The position numbers and the translations under genes were made by a program. A stretch of DNA of 64,000 nt from Berkiella sp964606325 (GTDB lineage: Bacteria > Pseudomonadota > Gammaproteobacteria > Berkiellales > Berkiellaceae). The stretch spans positions 128,725 through 192,724 of the forward strand of contig CAZSGE010000001.1 in assembly GCA_964606325.1 (NCBI GenBank), read 5' to 3'. Of this stretch, positions 8,140-17,557 are shown one piece after another (the first letter of the stretch is position 1; the number at the start of each line of letters is the position of its first letter). The notes below the pieces were generated by a model that searched no databases, was not told the origin of the DNA, and saw only the letters and a program-made list of their open reading frames with translations.

Positions 8140-9351
8140 TTAGTTTATTGTGGTCACAACGCTGCTAAATTTACCATTATGCAACTGTGTTACCACTTTT
8201 TGATTAATTTGTACTTGGTTAATATCCTGTATTACTGCAGCATTTTCATCGGTCACAATCGCATAACCGCGACCCAGTGTGGCCAACGGGCTTATTGCAT
8301 TTAGTCTGGCGCTTAATATTCCCAGCTTGTTTTGGGCTTTTTCTAAAATGTTATTGATGAGCAGAGCTAATTGTTTATTTAAATGCTCGCATAATTGAAA
8401 AGCTTGTTGAATCACCATGCCAGGATGAATCATTTGTTTTTCAAGACTATCTAAGCGCTGTGCAGCAAAATCTAATTTTCGCTTCATCGCCTGCATTAAA
8501 CGGTGCTTTTTATTTTCAAAAAGTGCAATCAGCTCTACCGAATCGGGTGTGATTGTCTCTGCAGCAGCAGAAGGCGTTGGCGCACGCAAATCGGCCACAA
8601 AATCCGCTATGGTAAAATCGACTTCATGTCCAATCCCCGTGACAGTGGGCAAAGCGCTTGCATAAATGGCTCTGGCGACGATTTCTTCGTTAAAGCACCA
8701 GAGATCTTCTAAGCTACCACCACCTCTGGCGATAACTAAAACATCCGCTTCTTTGTGAATATTCGCTAATTCGATAGCTTTGACGATGTCTTTTGCCGCT
8801 GTTTTGCCTTGCACTTGGGTATGATAAATCGTGACTTGCGCAATAGGGTAACGCCTTTTGAGCACACTCAAGATATCTTGAATGGCAGCGCCCGTGTGAG
8901 AAGTCACAATACCAATATGTTTTGGGTAGGCGGGGAGCTGTTTTTTAAGGCTTTGCTCGAATAAACCTTCGGCTTGTAACTTAGCTTTGAGTGCTTCAAA
9001 TGCCTTTTGAAGTGCCCCTTGGCCCCATTCTTCCATTTGCGTGACTATCAACTGATAATCGCCACGTTCTTCATAAATACTGACTTGAGCCCGAATAACC
9101 ACAGCCAACCCATCTTTGGGCGTAAAGTCCAAATGGCGGTTGGAGCCTTTAAACATGGCACATCTGACTTGGGCATGTGCATCTTTTAGCGTGAAATAGA
9201 TATGTCCAGAACGCGGGAGCGCCACATTAGAAAGCTCGCCCTTGACCCAAACTAAGCCAAACACTTCTTCTAAACGAGCACGAGCGGCTAGGTTGAGCTG
9301 CCCAACTGTTAAAACTGTTTTGCCATTCATGCTTTCCGTCTGAGTGAACAT
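8140..9351 (-). CDS. xseA: exodeoxyribonuclease VII large subunit
   Basis: XseA is the catalytic subunit of exonuclease VII, which degrades single-stranded DNA with the small subunit XseB (not in this window). The N-terminal OB-fold (about residues 14-110, with the WVKGELSN and GHIYFTLKD motifs) is followed by the catalytic core with GIVTSHTGAAIQDIL, VIARGGGSLEDLWCFNEE and GIGHEVDFTIADFVADLRAPTPSAAAE, then a long helical region. The length of 403 residues is a little shorter than E. coli (456), the difference lying in the C-terminal helical part. AAAAGG seven bases before the ATG supports the start. It is divergent from guaB, as in E. coli. Confidence 0.96.
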   Translation of the reverse strand: MFTQTESMNGKTVLTVGQLNLAARARLEEVFGLVWVKGELSNVALPRSGHIYFTLKDAHAQVRCAMFKGSNRHLDFTPKDGLAVVIRAQVSIYEERGDYQLIVTQMEEWGQGALQKAFEALKAKLQAEGLFEQSLKKQLPAYPKHIGIVTSHTGAAIQDILSVLKRRYPIAQVTIYHTQVQGKTAAKDIVKAIELANIHKEADVLVIARGGGSLEDLWCFNEEIVARAIYASALPTVTGIGHEVDFTIADFVADLRAPTPSAAAETITPDSVELIALFENKKHRLMQAMKRKLDFAAQRLDSLEKQMIHPGMVIQQAFQLCEHLNKQLALLINNILEKAQNKLGILSARLNAISPLATLGRGYAIVTDENAAVIQDINQVQINQKVVTQLHNGKFSSVVTTIN

Positions 9352-9422
9352 ACACAGGCCTTTTCTTTATATGCAAAAATGAGGTAAAATATGCGATTAT
9401 TTTTATTTTATGGGGTAAGGCT

Positions 9423-10892
9423 ATGCGGATTATTGAAGATGCGCTCACATTTGATGACGTTCTACTAGTGCCTGCCCACTCCGCCATATTACCTAAAGAT
9501 GCTGATCTTAGGACAAGATTGACGCGAACAATAAAGCTTAACATTCCTTTAGTATCCGCTGCAATGGATACGGTGACTGAGGCCAAACTGGCTATTGCGC
9601 TAGCCCAAGAAGGCGGCATCGGCATTATTCATAAAAATATGTCGTTTGAAATGCAAGCTGACGAAATTCGTAAAGTGAAGAAATTTGAAAGCGGTATTGT
9701 TAAAAATCCTATTACTGTTAAACCAACAACACGTATCGGTGAATTATTAAGTCTTGTTGAAAGTTATGGAATCTCCGGTGTTCCGGTAGTCAATGATCAA
9801 GATGAGTTGGTAGGTATTGTGACTCACCGAGATTGGCGCTTTGAAAATGATCTGAATTTACCGGTTGCACGTATCATGACACCTAAGGAACGTTTAGTAA
9901 CGGTTTCTGAAGGCACAGCCATGACCGAGGTCGTAGAATTATTTCGTGAGCATCGGTTAGAAAAAATACTTATTGTGAATGATGCTTTTAAGCTTAAAGG
10001 TTTAATTACAGTTAAAGATTTACAAAAAGCGAAAGATAAGCCCCTGTCCTGTAAAGATGAGTCAGGTCGTTTATGTGTTGGTGCTGCTGTTGGTACCGGA
10101 AAAGAAACAGAAGATCGTGTGAGTGCCTTGGTAGAAGCAGGCGTGGATGTGGTTATCGTTGATACCGCACATGGCCACTCTCAGGGTGTGATTGATAGAG
10201 TTAAATGGATTAAACAACACTATCCCCAACTCCAAGTGATTGCGGGTAATGTTGCTACAGCGGATGGCGCTTTAGCGCTAGTGAAAGCAGGGGCGGATGG
10301 CATAAAAGTGGGTATAGGCCCAGGATCAATTTGTACCACACGGATTGTTGCCGGTGTAGGTGTTCCTCAAGTTACCGCTATTTATAATGTTGCGACAGCA
10401 TTGGCTAAGCAGAATATTCCTGTGATTGCCGATGGTGGTGTGCGCTATTCAGGTGATATTGCGAAAGCATTAGCAGCGGGCGCCTCCTCTGTTATGGTGG
10501 GTAGCTTATTAGCGGGAACAGATGAAGCACCAGGTGAAACCATTTTATATCAAGGTCGTTCTTATAAATCATATCGTGGCATGGGCTCATTAGGCGCCAT
10601 GGCTCAACGTCAGGGCTCCAGCGATCGCTACTTCCAATCCTTTGAGCAAGGCGCAGAAAAATTAGTACCCGAAGGGATCGAAGGTCGAGTTCCTTATAAG
10701 GGTAGTATGCTTAACGTGGTACACCAGCTCATGGGCGGCTTGCGCTCTAGTATGGGTTATACCGGCGTTTCCAATATTGATGCTCTGCGTACTGAAACGC
10801 AATTTGTACGCATTACCAATGCCGGCATCAGAGAAAGTCATGTTCATGATGTGACTATCACCAAAGAGCCACCAAACTATCATAAAGACTAA
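9423..10892 (+). CDS. guaB: inosine-5'-monophosphate dehydrogenase
   Basis: GuaB oxidises IMP to XMP with NAD, the committed step of guanine nucleotide synthesis. The TIM barrel is interrupted by two CBS domains (about residues 93-203). The active-site loop GPGSICTTRIV holds the catalytic Cys 304, and the flap region includes YRGMGSLGAM. The length of 489 residues matches the family. GGGGTAAGGCT precedes the ATG. A possible -10 box TAAAAT lies at 9384-9389, with no good -35 visible. The guaA gene follows after 10 bases, forming the guaBA operon. Confidence 0.98.
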   Translation: MRIIEDALTFDDVLLVPAHSAILPKDADLRTRLTRTIKLNIPLVSAAMDTVTEAKLAIALAQEGGIGIIHKNMSFEMQADEIRKVKKFESGIVKNPITVKPTTRIGELLSLVESYGISGVPVVNDQDELVGIVTHRDWRFENDLNLPVARIMTPKERLVTVSEGTAMTEVVELFREHRLEKILIVNDAFKLKGLITVKDLQKAKDKPLSCKDESGRLCVGAAVGTGKETEDRVSALVEAGVDVVIVDTAHGHSQGVIDRVKWIKQHYPQLQVIAGNVATADGALALVKAGADGIKVGIGPGSICTTRIVAGVGVPQVTAIYNVATALAKQNIPVIADGGVRYSGDIAKALAAGASSVMVGSLLAGTDEAPGETILYQGRSYKSYRGMGSLGAMAQRQGSSDRYFQSFEQGAEKLVPEGIEGRVPYKGSMLNVVHQLMGGLRSSMGYTGVSNIDALRTETQFVRITNAGIRESHVHDVTITKEPPNYHKD

Positions 10893-10902
10893 GAGTAAAC
10901 AG

Positions 10903-12447
10903 ATGTTAGCAAATGCAAATAAAATCTTAATTTTAGATTTTGGCTCACAATATTCACAATTAATTGCAAGAAGAGTTCGTGAGGCTGGCGTCTATTGTGA
11001 ATTACATGCTTTTGATTGGTCGCCAGATGAGATCCGCGCTTTTGCACCAAGCGGTATTATCCTTTCAGGCGGCCCTGAATCCGTACATTTAGAAAATACC
11101 CCAAAAATTGCGCAAGTCGTTTTTGATTTGCAATGCCCCTTGTTAGGTATTTGCTATGGCATGCAAGCGCTGGCACATCAATTAGGTGGCAAAGTTGCAC
11201 CTTCAGGCAAACGTGAATATGGTCATGCGCAGATTAGCATAACGACACCATCGAATTTATTTCATAACATGCACAACATGGATGTGTGGATGAGCCATGG
11301 TGATAAAGTCGTTGATATTCCTGCTGGCTTTAAAGTGTTGGCTTCAAGCCCTAACGCACCCATCACAGCCATGGCTGATGAACAACGACATTATTATGGT
11401 TTGCAATTTCATCCTGAAGTAACGCATACGCCTCAGGGGCAAGTTTTAATAGAGCATTTCTTATTTGATATTTGTAAAGTTAGCGCCGATTGGACCCCAG
11501 CTAATATTATTGAACAAGCTGTTCAAGAGATTAAGGAACAGGTAGGCAATGATAACGTGCTGTTAGGCTTATCGGGTGGCGTGGATTCTGCTGTTGCCGC
11601 AGCCCTAATTCATCGCGCGATTGGTAACCAATTAACCTGTATGTTTATTGATAATGGTTTGTTGCGTTTAAATGAAGCAGATCAAGTCATGTCCACTTTT
11701 TCAGAGCATCGCGGCATGAAAGTGATTCATGTTGATGCGGCTCACGTTTTTTATGAAGCTTTACAAGGTATTCAAGATCCAGAAGCAAAACGTAAAGCCA
11801 TTGGTAAAACCTTTGTTGAAATTTTTGAAAGAGAATCAGCAAAGCTTAATAACATAAAGTGGTTGGCACAAGGCACAATATATCCAGATGTGATTGAGTC
11901 GGCAGGTAGCCAAACAGGCAAAGCTCATGTGATTAAATCTCATCATAATGTGGGTGGTTTGCCTGAAACAATGAAATTATCACTGTGTGAGCCTTTGCGC
12001 ATGCTCTTTAAAGATGAAGTGCGTAAAATCGGTATTGCATTAGGATTGCCCGAAAAAATTGTGATGCGTCATCCCTTTCCTGGCCCAGGGCTTGGGGTAC
12101 GTATTTTAGGTGAAGTAAAACCCGAATTTGCCCAAATTGCACGCTTAGCTGACGCTATTTTTATCGATACCTTACATGAATATAATTACTATCATAAGGT
12201 GAGCCAAGCTTTTGTGGTATTTTTGCCAGTTAAAGCAGTTGGTGTGAAGGGCGACGCCAGAAGTTATGAATATGTCGTTTCATTACGTGCAGTTGAAACC
12301 ACCGACTTTATGACTGCAACGTGGGCACCTTTGCCTTATGATTTATTAGCGCAGGTTTCAAACCGAATTATCAATGAAATTCCGGGTATTGCCCGCGTAA
12401 CTTACGATATTTCCAGCAAGCCACCAGCAACCATTGAGTGGGAATGA
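10903..12447 (+). CDS. guaA: GMP synthase (glutamine-hydrolysing)
   Basis: GuaA aminates XMP to GMP using glutamine and ATP. The class I glutamine amidotransferase domain has Cys 84 in GICYGMQ and the His 170/Glu 172 pair in FHPEVTHT. The ATP-pyrophosphatase domain carries the PP-loop SGGVDS at about 224-229, and the dimerisation domain ends in the conserved KPPATIEWE. The length of 514 residues is close to that of E. coli (525). It is co-transcribed with guaB and overlaps the longest form of tadA at its 3' end. Confidence 0.98.
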   Translation: MLANANKILILDFGSQYSQLIARRVREAGVYCELHAFDWSPDEIRAFAPSGIILSGGPESVHLENTPKIAQVVFDLQCPLLGICYGMQALAHQLGGKVAPSGKREYGHAQISITTPSNLFHNMHNMDVWMSHGDKVVDIPAGFKVLASSPNAPITAMADEQRHYYGLQFHPEVTHTPQGQVLIEHFLFDICKVSADWTPANIIEQAVQEIKEQVGNDNVLLGLSGGVDSAVAAALIHRAIGNQLTCMFIDNGLLRLNEADQVMSTFSEHRGMKVIHVDAAHVFYEALQGIQDPEAKRKAIGKTFVEIFERESAKLNNIKWLAQGTIYPDVIESAGSQTGKAHVIKSHHNVGGLPETMKLSLCEPLRMLFKDEVRKIGIALGLPEKIVMRHPFPGPGLGVRILGEVKPEFAQIARLADAIFIDTLHEYNYYHKVSQAFVVFLPVKAVGVKGDARSYEYVVSLRAVETTDFMTATWAPLPYDLLAQVSNRIINEIPGIARVTYDISSKPPATIEWE

Positions 12448-12958
12448 TTTGTATACCATTCCCCCAGGCTCCCCTTATATTCTAGAAGGGGAGAATGAAA
12501 CGGATCATTTCTGGATGCAACATGCCCTCTCATTAGCCTTGCGCGCGAGCAAACAAAACGAAGTGCCCGTTGGTGCTGTCATTGTTCGTGATAATGAAAT
12601 TCTGGGTGAAGGTTATAATCAGCCAATTCTCAAACATGATCCGACTGCTCATGCTGAAATCCAAGCTATCCGCGATGCAGCCCGCAATGATAAAAACTAT
12701 CGTTTAATCAATACCACGCTTTATGTGACGCTTGAGCCTTGTGCTATGTGCGCAGGCGCCATTATCCAGGCAAGAATAGAAAGAGTTGTTTTTGGTGCGG
12801 TTGATCCGCGCACAGGTGCCGCTGGCAGTGTGTTTAATGTGCTCAACACGCCGCAACTGAATCATCGTTGTGAAGTTGTTTCTGGCGTGTGCTCATTGGA
12901 ATGCTCAGATATTTTAAAATCGTTTTTTAAAGCAAAACGTGAAAGTCAAAAAAGTTAG
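12434..12958 (+). CDS. tadA: tRNA-specific adenosine deaminase TadA
   Basis: TadA deaminates the wobble adenosine of tRNA-Arg(ACG) to inosine. The zinc and proton-shuttle motifs are clear: HAE (His 73, Glu 75) and PCAMC (Cys 103, Cys 106), counted from 12434. The start is uncertain. The first in-frame ATG (12515) begins at MQHAL, which would lose the tryptophan seen just before it in E. coli TadA. A TTG at 12449, with GAGTGGGA before it, or the TTG at 12434 inside the guaA end, would keep the normal N-terminus. Translation is probably coupled to guaA. Confidence 0.9.
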   Translation: MSGNDLYTIPPGSPYILEGENETDHFWMQHALSLALRASKQNEVPVGAVIVRDNEILGEGYNQPILKHDPTAHAEIQAIRDAARNDKNYRLINTTLYVTLEPCAMCAGAIIQARIERVVFGAVDPRTGAAGSVFNVLNTPQLNHRCEVVSGVCSLECSDILKSFFKAKRESQKS

Positions 12959-12963
12959 TCGTG

Positions 12964-12982
12964 ATTACTGCTATAGCGGTAA
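12964..12982. repeat. near-palindromic 14-mer, copy 1
   Basis: ATTACTGCTATAGC begins an almost perfect palindrome (TTACTGCTATAGCGGTAA, 16 of 18 positions symmetric) just after the tadA stop. The same 14-mer recurs at 13035-13048. It may serve as a transcript end or protein site; no T-run follows. Confidence 0.5.
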
Positions 12983-13034
12983 TAAAAGATTATTTATTCA
13001 AAATATTTACATAAATTTTCAAAATTAACTCAAA

Positions 13035-13048
13035 ATTACTGCTATAGC
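13035..13048. repeat. near-palindromic 14-mer, copy 2
   Basis: Exact second copy of ATTACTGCTATAGC, 71 bases from the first. It lies in the 176-base gap between tadA and the convergent giant gene. Nothing else is recognisable in that gap. Confidence 0.5.
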
Positions 13049-13134
13049 ATTAATTTTCGCGACACGTCTGCAATTTTAGAAAAGATAGTTTTAGCGAGTA
13101 AAGAATGGGTAGTGCGAAACTAAAATTTATGTAA

Positions 13135-16100
13135 TTAACTTGTATGTTTTGGTGGCTTTCTTGTTTCTTTAACCTCAGCATTAGCTTTTGGCGCATTTTC
13201 TGCCGCTTCATTTTCGACACTGTTTTGGTAAGCAATAGTATGAGCACGTTTTCTCATTTCAGGTTGTTGTGGAACATGCGCTTGTTGCGCATACTCCTTG
13301 ACTGGGTCCAGTGTTTGCTCATCAAGACCTAATTTTTTGCGCTCTCCTTGGATTTCATCATAGAGGTGCTTAAACTTACTTCGTGTATCAATAACTATAC
13401 CAAATGCAAGCCCTTTAACAACTCCCGGTGATTTTTCGCTTAGGCCAGTCATAAGATCCTCAGTACTAAATCCTTTCAAATACAGACGATCTATAGCTTC
13501 ATGAATGAGACTGTTCAAATCTAAAATACTTTCTCCATTGGCTCTTTTTGATTTTGCGAGTTCATGCATTTCATTCATCACGGTTTTCATTTTAAATTTG
13601 GCTGAGGAAGGATTATTTTCATCTTTATATTCAGCTCCCCATTTGCGTATGATATTTTCAACGCTAATTTCGGCTTTTAATGAAGTAATATCTTGAGCAG
13701 GTAAGCCACTATTGATTCGTATTTGCTGAATTTGCTTGTACAGAGCGGTGAATTCGATGCTTTCAATCCCTTTAAGAAAAATATCAGGGTTTTTATTATT
13801 TGCCATCCAGTGTGCGTAGGTGAGTTTGATAAGATCATTCATATCTGTAACATTATGACCCTTTTTTAGGTTATTAAGCGCTACTACGCTCATCGAATCA
13901 ATAACACTTTTGCAATTAGGATCTTTCACATTTTGGAAATGTAAAATAAGATTGTAAATTTTAGCTCCTTGAATGATTTTAGCTGTGTTTTCTATTGCTT
14001 CAACATATTCTGCTGTTGTTGTTGGGGCGATAGAGTCTCTTAGAGCTACTTTTCCATTGGCCTCACCATAAAATAGCTTTATTAATTCTTTACACTCATG
14101 ATAAGCCTCAGCTAAAGTAAAGTTGTCATTTTTCTGGAGTTGAGATGATTTACCTTTGTTAATGAATCTTTCTTCAAGCTTGTGTTGCTCGATTAAAAAT
14201 GCCCTTGTTCTCATTGCAATTATTTGTTGAGCATGAGCAAAAGCAGCGGGTGGAAAAAATAGTTTAAGCGCATCCGTGGAGACATTCTTATGTTGATAGC
14301 TTAATTTGATAAGCGCCATGGCTGATGCATTGATTTGATGTTCAGGAACGATGTTAGCTTGATTGAAGCGTTGTATGTATGGAGAAAGTATATCAATCGC
14401 TGCTTGATCACGTATACCACTTTGTAGACACATCATGGATGCTTGGCATAATGCATCATAAGCCATATTTAACTCAACTAACCCTGAAAAACTTGGATCT
14501 GCCGTGTTGATTGTCGATAGATCAACGACTTCGTTATAAAAGGGATCAATTGTTCGGTGAGGCCCCATTGGCCCTAAAAATGATGGTGTTGAATCAAAAA
14601 AGTGATTGGTTTTAAGCTCTGGATATCTTTCGATAATCTCAAGCACTTTACCTTTATGTAACTGTTTGTTACGTACGAATATTTGGCGATCCTCTAATGG
14701 GTTTTGCACAGCTAAGGCACCAATAGGGGATTGCGTTGTATCCTTTTTCATGTCAAGCAATAAATTATTGATAACGGACTTTTTTTCTTCTTCTTTACTC
14801 TGGAATAACTCACTGATGTCCTTTTTTAACAAGTAATGTAATCTGCTGTTAAGAGTTGGATTTTGTAGTGATTGCTCGGCAGCTTCGATGAGTTCGATTG
14901 GTGTCATTTTTTCATTGCCAGGGATAGCATTGAGTAAATAATTTCTGGTAATGGGATAAACTAAATCTGCCAAAGAGGTAGCATCCTCGAATAAAATTCT
15001 TCTTAAAATATCTCTTGGAATAGGCGGAGGTGTGTCCTTGTAAAGTACGTAGCGGGCATCTATGACAGCTCGGTCTATCATGGCATTCACAATTTGTTTC
15101 GCAAATGCTGCCGATTTAGGATCATCCACTTTGAAAGTTGGATAGGCATAAGCGCCTAAAAGTGCGGTATCATCGCCTAAGTTTCCCGTCATGGTGGAAT
15201 GAGTGCCAAGTTGTTGCATGACATTACACTGGGTGCCTGGCGCAAATTCAGCAATGGTAGGCCTAAAATCCATGCGACGTTCAGATTCTGCTACAAAAAT
15301 GGTTGCCTTTTTCACCGTTTCAGGCATCACAGCGCAGGTGGCGTTAAAGCTTCCTTTAAAACCTTTGAGGTTGTTGATGGCGATAGTTGGTTCTCCTTGT
15401 AAAGCAGAAGAGCCACTCCTAAATCTTCCCTCAACTGGGTCATAAATTAATAAGTTAGTAGCGCATTGAATTTTATTTTCTTTAATCGCATGGATGGCAG
15501 CTTTAAAATCTTCAGGTTCAAAACCATAAAGTGGAGCTATAGTTTCGATCGTCTCATCACTTATATTACTTTGTTGAATATGCTTGAGCCATGTATCAAT
15601 GAGGCTTGCCATGTAATAAGTAGTTATGCCACCCCTGCTATGGCCTATGATATTCACTTGTACTGGTTGCATAGGTCCATCTGGGTTATTTTTAATTTGG
15701 TTATTGATAAGTGTCAGTAAATTGGGGATATAAAATTCTTCTAGAGCAAGTTGTATTCTTCTATCAATACCCGTTCCAAACCCTAAACCACCTGTGCCGC
15801 CAGCTGTAGGAAGGTTCGTGTCAAATAAAGCTTGCAATGGATATTCTGAGTTAGTTTTTAAATAGGTTCCTACGCCACGAACAAGTAATGTTGGTTCTTT
15901 TGCATAAAGACTTTTTTCCAAGGCAAGCTGACACAGGGTATCACCACCTTCGCGCATACCAAAATCATGATTGGCGAACAAAGGTTCACTACCTGTACCT
16001 AGAAATGTAATATTCATTTGCGTTGCTTCGCCATTTTTAAGCGCGGCATCGCCGGTTTGAAAGCGCCAAGCATGGGTGCTTTGCTTTTCATCGTTAACAT

Positions 16101-16659
16101 CACGGACGGGTTGTAACTCGTCAACCAAAATCATACCCAATCTACGAATATCTGGATGAGGATGTTGTGCTATGCGTTGTCGAAAAGTTGTCTTATATTT
16201 TTCATAGGCCTCATCTAAGGTTTCGTTACTTGGGATTTCACGCCGCTTGGTAGTAATGTCGAGTAATTCTTTTCGATTTTTAGGTACACTGATATTGGGA
16301 GGTATTTTGTGGCTAAAAGCTTTAGCCATGGCAAAAATAACATTATTAAATGCGCTGGTGATATTTAACTCATAAGCACCCATTACCCTTAAGGCATGAA
16401 GCACATCTATGACATCAAATTGCAGGTTGTTTTTGCTATCCCATTCGCCTAATTTTCCGATTAAATTGACTAATTGATGTTTAGCAGCATTTGCAAGTAA
16501 ATTTTGTGGGAGCTGTTCTCGTAAGGCGATGAGTTCCTCTGGGCTCAGACTATCCATGTCCTTTAGGAGCTGATTTTCAGCCTTTGCATCGAATGGCGTA
16601 CCAGCCATGGCTAAATTATTGAGCGTAACCAAAACATGGCCGAGTGCTTCTTTTGACAT
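13135..16659 (-). CDS. large protein with GHSRGG alpha/beta-hydrolase motif, possible effector
   Basis: This 1174-residue protein has no family I can name with confidence. Residues 335-345 read VNIIGHSRGGI, a nucleophile elbow with candidate catalytic Ser 341. About 120 residues upstream is NITFLGTGSEP, and between them a Gly-rich stretch (AGGTGGLGFGTGID). This layout recalls DUF2235/Tle-type phospholipases (GTxN motif followed by GHSRG), but the match is partial. The rest is helical, with no signal peptide or membrane segment. The C-terminal tail is basic (KETRKPPKHTS). Size, isolation and neighbours (ankyrin and PilZ proteins) suggest a secreted effector; this is inference. The ATG at 16659 is the only clear start. 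Confidence 0.7.
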   Translation of the reverse strand: MSKEALGHVLVTLNNLAMAGTPFDAKAENQLLKDMDSLSPEELIALREQLPQNLLANAAKHQLVNLIGKLGEWDSKNNLQFDVIDVLHALRVMGAYELNITSAFNNVIFAMAKAFSHKIPPNISVPKNRKELLDITTKRREIPSNETLDEAYEKYKTTFRQRIAQHPHPDIRRLGMILVDELQPVRDVNDEKQSTHAWRFQTGDAALKNGEATQMNITFLGTGSEPLFANHDFGMREGGDTLCQLALEKSLYAKEPTLLVRGVGTYLKTNSEYPLQALFDTNLPTAGGTGGLGFGTGIDRRIQLALEEFYIPNLLTLINNQIKNNPDGPMQPVQVNIIGHSRGGITTYYMASLIDTWLKHIQQSNISDETIETIAPLYGFEPEDFKAAIHAIKENKIQCATNLLIYDPVEGRFRSGSSALQGEPTIAINNLKGFKGSFNATCAVMPETVKKATIFVAESERRMDFRPTIAEFAPGTQCNVMQQLGTHSTMTGNLGDDTALLGAYAYPTFKVDDPKSAAFAKQIVNAMIDRAVIDARYVLYKDTPPPIPRDILRRILFEDATSLADLVYPITRNYLLNAIPGNEKMTPIELIEAAEQSLQNPTLNSRLHYLLKKDISELFQSKEEEKKSVINNLLLDMKKDTTQSPIGALAVQNPLEDRQIFVRNKQLHKGKVLEIIERYPELKTNHFFDSTPSFLGPMGPHRTIDPFYNEVVDLSTINTADPSFSGLVELNMAYDALCQASMMCLQSGIRDQAAIDILSPYIQRFNQANIVPEHQINASAMALIKLSYQHKNVSTDALKLFFPPAAFAHAQQIIAMRTRAFLIEQHKLEERFINKGKSSQLQKNDNFTLAEAYHECKELIKLFYGEANGKVALRDSIAPTTTAEYVEAIENTAKIIQGAKIYNLILHFQNVKDPNCKSVIDSMSVVALNNLKKGHNVTDMNDLIKLTYAHWMANNKNPDIFLKGIESIEFTALYKQIQQIRINSGLPAQDITSLKAEISVENIIRKWGAEYKDENNPSSAKFKMKTVMNEMHELAKSKRANGESILDLNSLIHEAIDRLYLKGFSTEDLMTGLSEKSPGVVKGLAFGIVIDTRSKFKHLYDEIQGERKKLGLDEQTLDPVKEYAQQAHVPQQPEMRKRAHTIAYQNSVENEAAENAPKANAEVKETRKPPKHTS

Positions 16660-16776
16660 GAAATGGAGGCTCCATATAGAGAGATTTTTATATTTGTTTA
16701 GTCTAAAAAGTCGCTATAAAAGTTCAGAATGCACAGCTTTATGTGTAAATGCACATATTTAATTCACATTCAAGGG

Positions 16777-16805
16777 TTGATGAGCGGTAGCTTAACAGGG
16801 ATAAT
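16777..16805 (+). promoter_or_regulatory. candidate sigma-70 promoter of the ankyrin gene
   Basis: TTGATG (16777-16782), an exact 17-base spacer and GATAAT (16800-16805), 34 bases before the ATG at 16839. It lies in the 179-base gap between divergent genes. Confidence 0.5.
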
Positions 16806-16838
16806 GTGCGAATTGTCTAACTTATGTAGTGAGAAACA

Positions 16839-17540
16839 ATGCCGTTTACATGCAACGCCACTCATTCTCTGATTAAAGCCTGCACAACGAATGATTTGGA
16901 CTTTTTACAGGCGTATGTCCAGAGCCACGGAATTGAACTTATTCTAACCACAATTGACACTACATGGGCAGATAATTTATTACATATTGCACAGGCATCC
17001 CAAAGTACTGAAGCGGTTGAATTTCTTGCGATGAATGCACCACATTTAATCACTCAATGTAATAAATTGGGCGTAACGCCTTTTCATTTGGCAATCGAAG
17101 AAGAAAATCAACACTATTGTGATATTTATATGCGAAGTGCAAAAGCTAATTTACATTGTATTGATTTGGAAGTTAGAGATATATCATCACGCACCTTATT
17201 ACATTACGCTGCTAACAAAGGTAATTTAGTCTTAACGCAATTCTTTTTAGCTCAAGGTGCTAGTGCACATTGTTATGATAATTTGAATTATACACCGTAT
17301 GATTTGGCTTATTTTTATCCAAAAATTGCTGCACTTTTAAACCCATCTGTTGAGCCCTCTTTGTTTTCTCGCTGTGCTTTGGTGTTGTTTAGTAAAGATC
17401 AACAGTGGGCTTTTAATAAGAATATTCCCTTAGAAGTTGCGGCAAAAGCGGCACAAGTTTTTAACGTGAATAATCAAAATCAGTTTGAGTATTCGCAAAA
17501 TCAAGAAAGGAAATTGTTGGAGTTTAGTAAAAGACACTAA
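16839..17540 (+). CDS. ankyrin-repeat protein
   Basis: This 233-residue protein contains ankyrin-type repeats. The clearest are GVTPFHLAIEEEN (about residues 77-90) and SRTLLHYAANKGNLVLTQFFLAQGAS (about 115-141), followed by a partial repeat with YTPYDLAYF. A weaker repeat, DNLLHIAQAS, precedes them at about 45. Ankyrin repeats mediate protein-protein contacts, and in host-associated Legionellales such proteins are often secreted effectors; no secretion signal is evident here. The C-terminal 70 residues are unassigned. It is divergent from the giant GHSRGG gene and converges with the PilZ gene 17 bases away. Confidence 0.8.
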   Translation: MPFTCNATHSLIKACTTNDLDFLQAYVQSHGIELILTTIDTTWADNLLHIAQASQSTEAVEFLAMNAPHLITQCNKLGVTPFHLAIEEENQHYCDIYMRSAKANLHCIDLEVRDISSRTLLHYAANKGNLVLTQFFLAQGASAHCYDNLNYTPYDLAYFYPKIAALLNPSVEPSLFSRCALVLFSKDQQWAFNKNIPLEVAAKAAQVFNVNNQNQFEYSQNQERKLLEFSKRH

Positions 17541-17557
17541 TTATCATTTACAGCTGT

